Source: JANRKH01 sp033761815 | GTDB taxonomy: Bacteria; Pseudomonadota; Alphaproteobacteria; Rickettsiales; Rickettsiaceae | Assembly (NCBI GenBank): GCA_033761815.1 | Contig: JANRMF010000128.1 | Span: 1-9,459, forward strand | Length of the DNA stretch: 9,459 nucleotides | Direction: 5' to 3' | Made by a program: the position numbers and the translations under genes | The notes under the pieces: model-generated | What the model saw: the letters and a program-made list of their open reading frames with translations, nothing else | The model's database searches: none | What the model was told of the DNA's origin: nothing | Part shown: in pieces, positions 6,223 through 9,459 of the stretch | Numbering within the stretch: position 1 is the stretch's first letter | Layout: every line of letters begins with the position of its first letter

Positions 6223-6313
6223 GACATACTCCTACTAAAAATTGTTTAAATTATTTCTGAGAAATGTTTCTTGTAATAGAAACTTTATCTCGTGTAAAAA
6301 TAATGGAGTATGT
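6223..6313 (-). promoter_or_regulatory. Structured leader that can hide the IS110 ribosome binding site
   Basis: Ten-base arms GACATACTCC (6223-6232) and GGAGTATGTC (6304-6313) are perfect inverted repeats. Between them lie two more: ATTTCTGAGAAAT (6253-6265) and GTTTCT-TGTAAT-AGAAAC (6266-6283). As RNA on the transposase strand this gives a closing stem with two hairpins. The GGAG of the transposase Shine-Dalgarno (6229-6233) is inside the closing stem. Any transcript entering from beyond 6313 would have its start site covered. The region also lies between the IS gene and the promoter of the next operon. Confidence 0.6.
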
Positions 6314-6359
6314 CGATTCTTTGCGCAATCGCAATTATAGTATGTATTATCTATATTTC

Positions 6360-6389
6360 TTGACTAATTTAGCCAATAACTTGTATACT
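6360..6389 (+). promoter_or_regulatory. Strong sigma70-type promoter for the RMD1 operon
   Basis: TTGACT (6360-6365), an 18-bp spacer, then TATACT (6384-6389). Expected start is near 6396, giving a leader of about 37 nt before the ATG at 6433. It is the best promoter between the IS110 remnant and the next gene. Confidence 0.7.
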
Positions 6390-6432
6390 GAGGGCAGTAT
6401 AAAGAAAAATTACTTCAAGAAAAGTTTGAATT

Positions 6433-7260
6433 ATGAGGTGCACCTCCTATTGCCTTGGTAAAGAAATTGACATATCATCTTTCGCAAAATCCCTTTCGGA
6501 AAAAAGAGATGAGTGTAATTTTTTTGATGGCGTTGCTCATGTGCAAAGAAAAATCTCGGCAAATAAAACTATAGATGCTTTTTGCTTTTCTTTCGGATCT
6601 CTTATATTATGGGGCGCTAGCGAAGAGCAAGAAAAAGATTTTATCGCAGAATGCTCACAATTCGTAAAAGATGAGTTAAGCGAGCATCCTTTTGACCTAA
6701 ATTATTATAAGATAGACGAGAGCAACGAAAAAACCTTCATAGAAGAGGAAGAGAATGTGATTATGCTTCACAAGGATTCTGTGTTTGTGAAGCTGTCTAT
6801 CTCACACGCCCTTGCGCAGTCTGTTAAACTGATAGTTCTTGAGAATTCTGTTAGTAATTTGCTTGAAAAAACAGCCCCTATTCAGCAAGAGCTTGCAAAA
6901 ACTGGCTCAGTCTCACTATCTAAGAAAGATATATCTAAAAATATAGGCATGTTATTTAATGAGAGATATTCCATAAATTTACATAGCGACATATTAGATA
7001 CGCCTGAATTTTTCTGGCGCAGGCCTCGATATGAACCCCTATATATAATGACTGCTGAATTTCAGGATATTCAGGTTCGTCATAATATATTAAATCACAG
7101 ACTTGATACAATTCATGAGCTATATTCAATGCTTTCAAATGAGCTTAATTATATCCACTCATCCAGAATGGAAATTATTATAATCATCCTCATTGCATGC
7201 GAAGTGCTACTGGGTATTACAAATCATGGTCTACTTGGAAAATTTTTGGGAAATTTATGA
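6433..7260 (+). CDS. RMD1/DUF155 (YagE) family membrane protein
   Basis: This 275-aa protein belongs to the RMD1 / DUF155 family, whose eukaryotic members include yeast Rmd1/Sif2/Sif3 and mitochondrial RMND1, the last linked to mitochondrial translation. The bacterial function is not established. The family core is visible: FSFGSLILWG (52-61), a middle helical region LAQSVKLIVLE, and the signature DTPEFFWRRPRYEPLY (189-204) followed by a long helix with RLDTIHELYSMLSNEL. A single C-terminal membrane anchor follows at about 246-263 (MEIIIIILIACEVLLGI), with only a short tail after it. The start at 6433 follows an AG-rich AAGAAAAG; a short upstream frame beginning at 6264 is not credible. Its stop overlaps the next ATG (ATGA at 7257), implying coupled translation with the solute-binding protein. 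Confidence 0.88.
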   Translation: MRCTSYCLGKEIDISSFAKSLSEKRDECNFFDGVAHVQRKISANKTIDAFCFSFGSLILWGASEEQEKDFIAECSQFVKDELSEHPFDLNYYKIDESNEKTFIEEEENVIMLHKDSVFVKLSISHALAQSVKLIVLENSVSNLLEKTAPIQQELAKTGSVSLSKKDISKNIGMLFNERYSINLHSDILDTPEFFWRRPRYEPLYIMTAEFQDIQVRHNILNHRLDTIHELYSMLSNELNYIHSSRMEIIIIILIACEVLLGITNHGLLGKFLGNL

Positions 7261-7988
7261 AAAAAATACTATCTTTACTATTAGCGCTTGGGTTTTTTGT
7301 GATATCATGTAGCCCGGGGCAAAAGGAAACAAAATTTGCTATTGCAACCTCCGCAGACAATCCCCCTTTTGAATTTGTAGAAAATGGCAAAATAGTCGGG
7401 TTTGACATAGATCTTGCGGCCGAGATAGCAAAAGAGCTGAAAATGGAGCTAGAGATCACTAACCTGGATTTTCATTCTCTTATTATGTCTTTACTCACAG
7501 ACAAGGTAGATGTTGCAATTGCGGCATTAACTCCGAGCCCAACAAGGCTTGCTCATGCAGATTTTTCGAAGCCCTATACAGAAACTGAGATGGCAGTATT
7601 ATTCCGGGATGATATGAAAATTGATTCCGAGGAGGATCTTAAGTCTAAGGTTTTGGGAGCGCAGTTTGGAACTACCTGGGCAGAATATGCGGAAAAAATG
7701 GCAAAAGCTTCTATAGGCGGGTCCGTTAGAACTTTGCCGGATAATCTTACTCTCGTAAAAGAGTTGCTAAGCAAAAATGTTGATATTTTGGTTATGGAAA
7801 AGGTTCAAGCTATGAAATTTGCCTCAAAACATGGTAAGCTTAGTTTTTTTGTCTTGCCCAATACTAAATCTCAATTTGCAATAGCTCTTGCTAAAAATTC
7901 AAAATTGACACCTAGAATCAATGAGATAATAACAAAACTAGATAAAAATGGCTTTTTAAAGCGTCTTAAGAATAAATGGCTGCAATAG
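7257..7988 (+). CDS. Amino-acid ABC transporter substrate-binding lipoprotein
   Basis: This 243-aa protein of the SBP family 3 type (polar amino acid binding) probably captures an amino acid at the inner membrane for an ABC importer. The N-terminus MKKILSLLLALGFFVISC is a lipoprotein signal with VISC and Cys at residue 18. Ligand-binding features include ADNPPFEF (33-40), GFDIDLAAEIAKEL, LTPSPTR with Arg 97, DFSKPY (102-107) and QFGTT (136-140). The hinge-side acidic position that is often Asp appears as E181 in LVMEKVQA. The start is the ATG overlapping the previous stop; a further upstream in-frame ATG at 7197 lies inside the RMD1 anchor and would spoil the signal peptide. No permease or ATPase gene is nearby, so its partners must be elsewhere. 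The exact substrate cannot be read from the sequence. Confidence 0.9.
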   Translation: MKKILSLLLALGFFVISCSPGQKETKFAIATSADNPPFEFVENGKIVGFDIDLAAEIAKELKMELEITNLDFHSLIMSLLTDKVDVAIAALTPSPTRLAHADFSKPYTETEMAVLFRDDMKIDSEEDLKSKVLGAQFGTTWAEYAEKMAKASIGGSVRTLPDNLTLVKELLSKNVDILVMEKVQAMKFASKHGKLSFFVLPNTKSQFAIALAKNSKLTPRINEIITKLDKNGFLKRLKNKWLQ

Positions 7989-7997
7989 TCTAATATT

Positions 7998-8474
7998 ATG
8001 GAGCATGATTTATTCAAAGAAATTTTATCAAGACATATTTCTGGTGTAACAGTAGTTACTACTCTTTATGAGGGCGCGCACTATGGCTTTACCGCTAGTT
8101 CTGTGACATCTGTATCACTAGAGCCACCATTATTACTTTTTTGCATAGATAAAAAGGCTGGAGGTTATAATTCTTTTGCTAGGTGCGAGCAGTTTGCTAT
8201 AAATTTTCTCGCAAGTAATCAAATTGAAGTTGGAATAAATTTTGCGAAGAAAGATTTAGATAAATTTAAGTTTGTAAAATTGATTTCTCATGAAAATGAG
8301 ATTCCTATTTTAGAAGGCACATGTGGCTATATTATATTAGAAAAACAAAGTGTTTTTGATGCGGGAGATCATTCAATAATCACGGGACGGGCAACTACAG
8401 GGTTTGCAAGTTATGAAAAAATTGGACCTCTTGCATACGCAGGAAGAAAATTTATTCCTATCGAACAGTTCTAA
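7998..8474 (+). CDS. Flavin reductase-like FMN-binding protein
   Basis: This 158-aa protein has the split-barrel flavin reductase fold (PF01613 type), whose members reduce free FMN/FAD with NAD(P)H, often to supply a partner monooxygenase. Visible family segments are SGVTVVTT (15-22), GFTASSVTSVSLEPPLLLF (30-48), the FAINFLA strand (67-72), GDHSIITGRA (123-132) and PLAYAGRKF (144-152). Length is normal for the single-domain group (HpaC/RutF-like). It starts 9 nt after the solute-binding protein gene and is the last gene of the RMD1 operon. No oxygenase gene is in the window, so the physiological partner is unknown. No clear Shine-Dalgarno is seen, as expected if it relies on coupling. Confidence 0.9.
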   Translation: MEHDLFKEILSRHISGVTVVTTLYEGAHYGFTASSVTSVSLEPPLLLFCIDKKAGGYNSFARCEQFAINFLASNQIEVGINFAKKDLDKFKFVKLISHENEIPILEGTCGYIILEKQSVFDAGDHSIITGRATTGFASYEKIGPLAYAGRKFIPIEQF

Positions 8475-8550
8475 ATCGGCTTGGAACCTTTATAGAATCT
8501 GCCTTCTAGGTGTTGGATTAAGATTTTTGCAAAAAACGTGAAAAAAACAC

Positions 8551-8579
8551 TTGAAATAAAAATTTTTTAGTAGCATAAT
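8551..8579 (+). promoter_or_regulatory. Candidate ctrA promoter
   Basis: TTGAAA (8551-8556), a 17-bp spacer, then CATAAT (8574-8579). The predicted start near 8586 gives a leader of about 140 nt before ctrA. Other promoters further in are possible but match less well. Confidence 0.5.
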
Positions 8580-8625
8580 GCATGCGTTTAAAGCTTAATA
8601 AGTTCTAAACAGCTTTTGTCCTTGC

Positions 8626-8645
8626 TTAATGATTGCATAAATGCA
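8626..8645 (+). promoter_or_regulatory. Near-match CtrA box and overlapping palindrome upstream of ctrA
   Basis: TTAA-N7-ATAA (8626-8640) differs from the Caulobacter CtrA box TTAA-N7-TTAA by one base. It overlaps TGCAT-AA-ATGCA (8634-8645), an inverted repeat; the hexamer GCATAA also occurs at 8573, 8635 and 8643. ctrA is autoregulated in other alphaproteobacteria, so a site here is plausible, but AT-rich DNA gives such matches by chance. Confidence 0.35.
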
Positions 8646-8716
8646 TAATTTGTGTATCTATTTAAGCTCGGATATTTAGTACAAAAAAACTTATTAGAAA
8701 AAAATAACAACATATT

Positions 8717-8721
8717 GAGGA
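8717..8721 (+). promoter_or_regulatory. Shine-Dalgarno for ctrA
   Basis: GAGGA six nt before the ATG at 8728. It supports that start, which also gives the conserved MRVLLIEDD N-terminus. Confidence 0.7.
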
Positions 8722-8727
8722 TAAATT

Positions 8728-9423
8728 ATGAGAGTTTTACTTATTGAAGATGACCCAGCAACCGCACGTTCAGTTGAGCTCGCACTTGCTTCTGAGGGTA
8801 TTATATGTGACACAGCGGAACTAGGCGAGGATGGATTAGAAATTGCAAAAGTATATAATTACGATATTGCAGTTCTTGATCTTATGTTACCTGATATTGA
8901 TGGATATGAAGTCTTACTTAGACTTAGATCTGCAAAAGTCAAGATACCTATCCTGATCCTATCTGGTCTTTCTGCTGCTGATCAAAAAATTAAAGGGCTT
9001 GGCTTTGGTGCTGATGACTACTTAACAAAGCCATTTAACAAAGGTGAGTTAATTGCAAGAATCCAGGCTATCGTTAGAAGATCTAAGGGTCATTCTGAGT
9101 CAGTCATTAGATTTGACAAAGTAGCAATTAATCTTGATACAAGAATCGTTGAAGTAGACGGTAAGCCTGTTCATTTGACCAACAAAGAATATGCTATACT
9201 AGAATTACTTGCTATGAGAAAAGGTACCGTTCTTACAAAAGAAATGTTCCTTAATCACCTATATGGCGGAATGGATGAGCCTGAAATTAAAATCATCGAC
9301 GTATTTGTATGTAAGTTACGTAAAAAATTAGCTGATCTTGCTGGCGGAACAAACTATATTGAAACAGTTTGGGGCAGAGGATATATGCTAAAAGATTTCG
9401 AATTTATCGAAAGCCATATGTAA
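8728..9423 (+). CDS. ctrA: Cell-cycle response regulator CtrA
   Basis: This 231-aa OmpR/PhoB-type regulator has exactly the length of Caulobacter CtrA. The receiver domain (1-120) has the acidic pocket E7-D8-D9, the phosphoacceptor D51 in VLDLMLPDIDGYE, S79 of the LSG switch and K101 of LTKPF. The winged-helix DNA-binding domain (about 128-225) has the CtrA-specific stretch LTKEMFLNHLYGGMDEPEIK, then DVFVCKLRKKL and ETVWGRGYML. CtrA is a master transcription factor of alphaproteobacteria, phosphorylated via CckA-ChpT in the model organism; in Rickettsiales it is kept and tied to the intracellular developmental cycle. The C-terminus ends ESHM, not the AA degradation tail of Caulobacter, so ClpXP turnover through that tail is unlikely. 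A long upstream region with a promoter candidate and palindromes suggests its own control. Confidence 0.97.
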   Translation: MRVLLIEDDPATARSVELALASEGIICDTAELGEDGLEIAKVYNYDIAVLDLMLPDIDGYEVLLRLRSAKVKIPILILSGLSAADQKIKGLGFGADDYLTKPFNKGELIARIQAIVRRSKGHSESVIRFDKVAINLDTRIVEVDGKPVHLTNKEYAILELLAMRKGTVLTKEMFLNHLYGGMDEPEIKIIDVFVCKLRKKLADLAGGTNYIETVWGRGYMLKDFEFIESHM

Positions 9424-9450
9424 TATTATCTAAGAGATATTATATTTTCT
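9422..9450 (+). terminator. Weak AT-rich terminator-like hairpin after ctrA
   Basis: TATCT (9427-9431) pairs with AGATA (9435-9439). The stem extends through AATAT/ATATT after a 2-nt bulge, and TTTTCT follows. It is short and has almost no G:C pairs, so it is only a candidate. Confidence 0.35.
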
Positions 9451-9459
9451 AAATAAAAG

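Noticed and set aside
6264..6461. A 65-codon plus-strand frame starting MFLVIETLSRVK upstream of the RMD1 gene
   Set aside because: It starts inside the inverted repeats, spans the promoter at 6360-6389, overlaps the RMD1 start and has no ribosome binding site.
8475..8550. A terminator after the flavin reductase gene (TAGAA/TTCTA arms at 8494-8509)
   Set aside because: The stem is only 5 bp and no T-run follows.
1..9459. CRISPR array, toxin-antitoxin pair or defence operon
   Set aside because: There are no regularly spaced repeats and no gene pair of a known defence or toxin type; the repeats found are two dispersed copies only.

Overview
The window looks like part of an AT-rich alphaproteobacterial genome, most likely a host-associated member of the Rickettsiales. 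The case rests on a full-length CtrA cell-cycle regulator, an RMD1/DUF155 membrane protein, and a small rpmH-rnpA pair. These sit beside decayed insertion sequences, a broken leucine-rich-repeat gene and dispersed short repeats. A finer placement, for example Midichloriaceae, would be a guess.

Layout. 1-240: the C-terminal tail of an IS630-like transposase (minus strand), then an 84-bp repeat. 241-1236: a MscS-type channel (minus). 1237-1390: two back-to-back promoters. 1391-2577: a plus-strand operon rpmH-rnpA-rlpA with an ATGA overlap between rnpA and rlpA. 2607-4016: an unrecognised TPR protein (minus), convergent with rlpA. 4017-5200: a degraded zone with an LRR pseudogene, a second, inverted copy of the 84-bp repeat, a small interrupted reading frame with a perfect ribosome binding site, and a structured non-coding stretch. 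5201-6220: an IS110-family transposase broken by two compensating frameshifts. Its leader (6223-6313) can fold so as to hide its own ribosome binding site. 6360-8474: a plus-strand operon of an RMD1-family protein, a solute-binding lipoprotein and a flavin reductase-like protein, behind a strong sigma70-type promoter. 8475-9459: a long regulatory region and ctrA, with a weak terminator-like hairpin at the end.

The intact genes are mostly housekeeping: ribosome and RNase P, cell wall, osmotic safety valve, cell-cycle control and nutrient uptake. The two inverted 84-bp repeats bracket about 4.5 kb of mostly intact genes, and each lies against a broken gene. I see no complete new multi-gene system. 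The least explained parts are the 84-bp repeat with its coding-like pattern, the structured DNA on both sides of the IS110 gene, and the orphan TPR protein.
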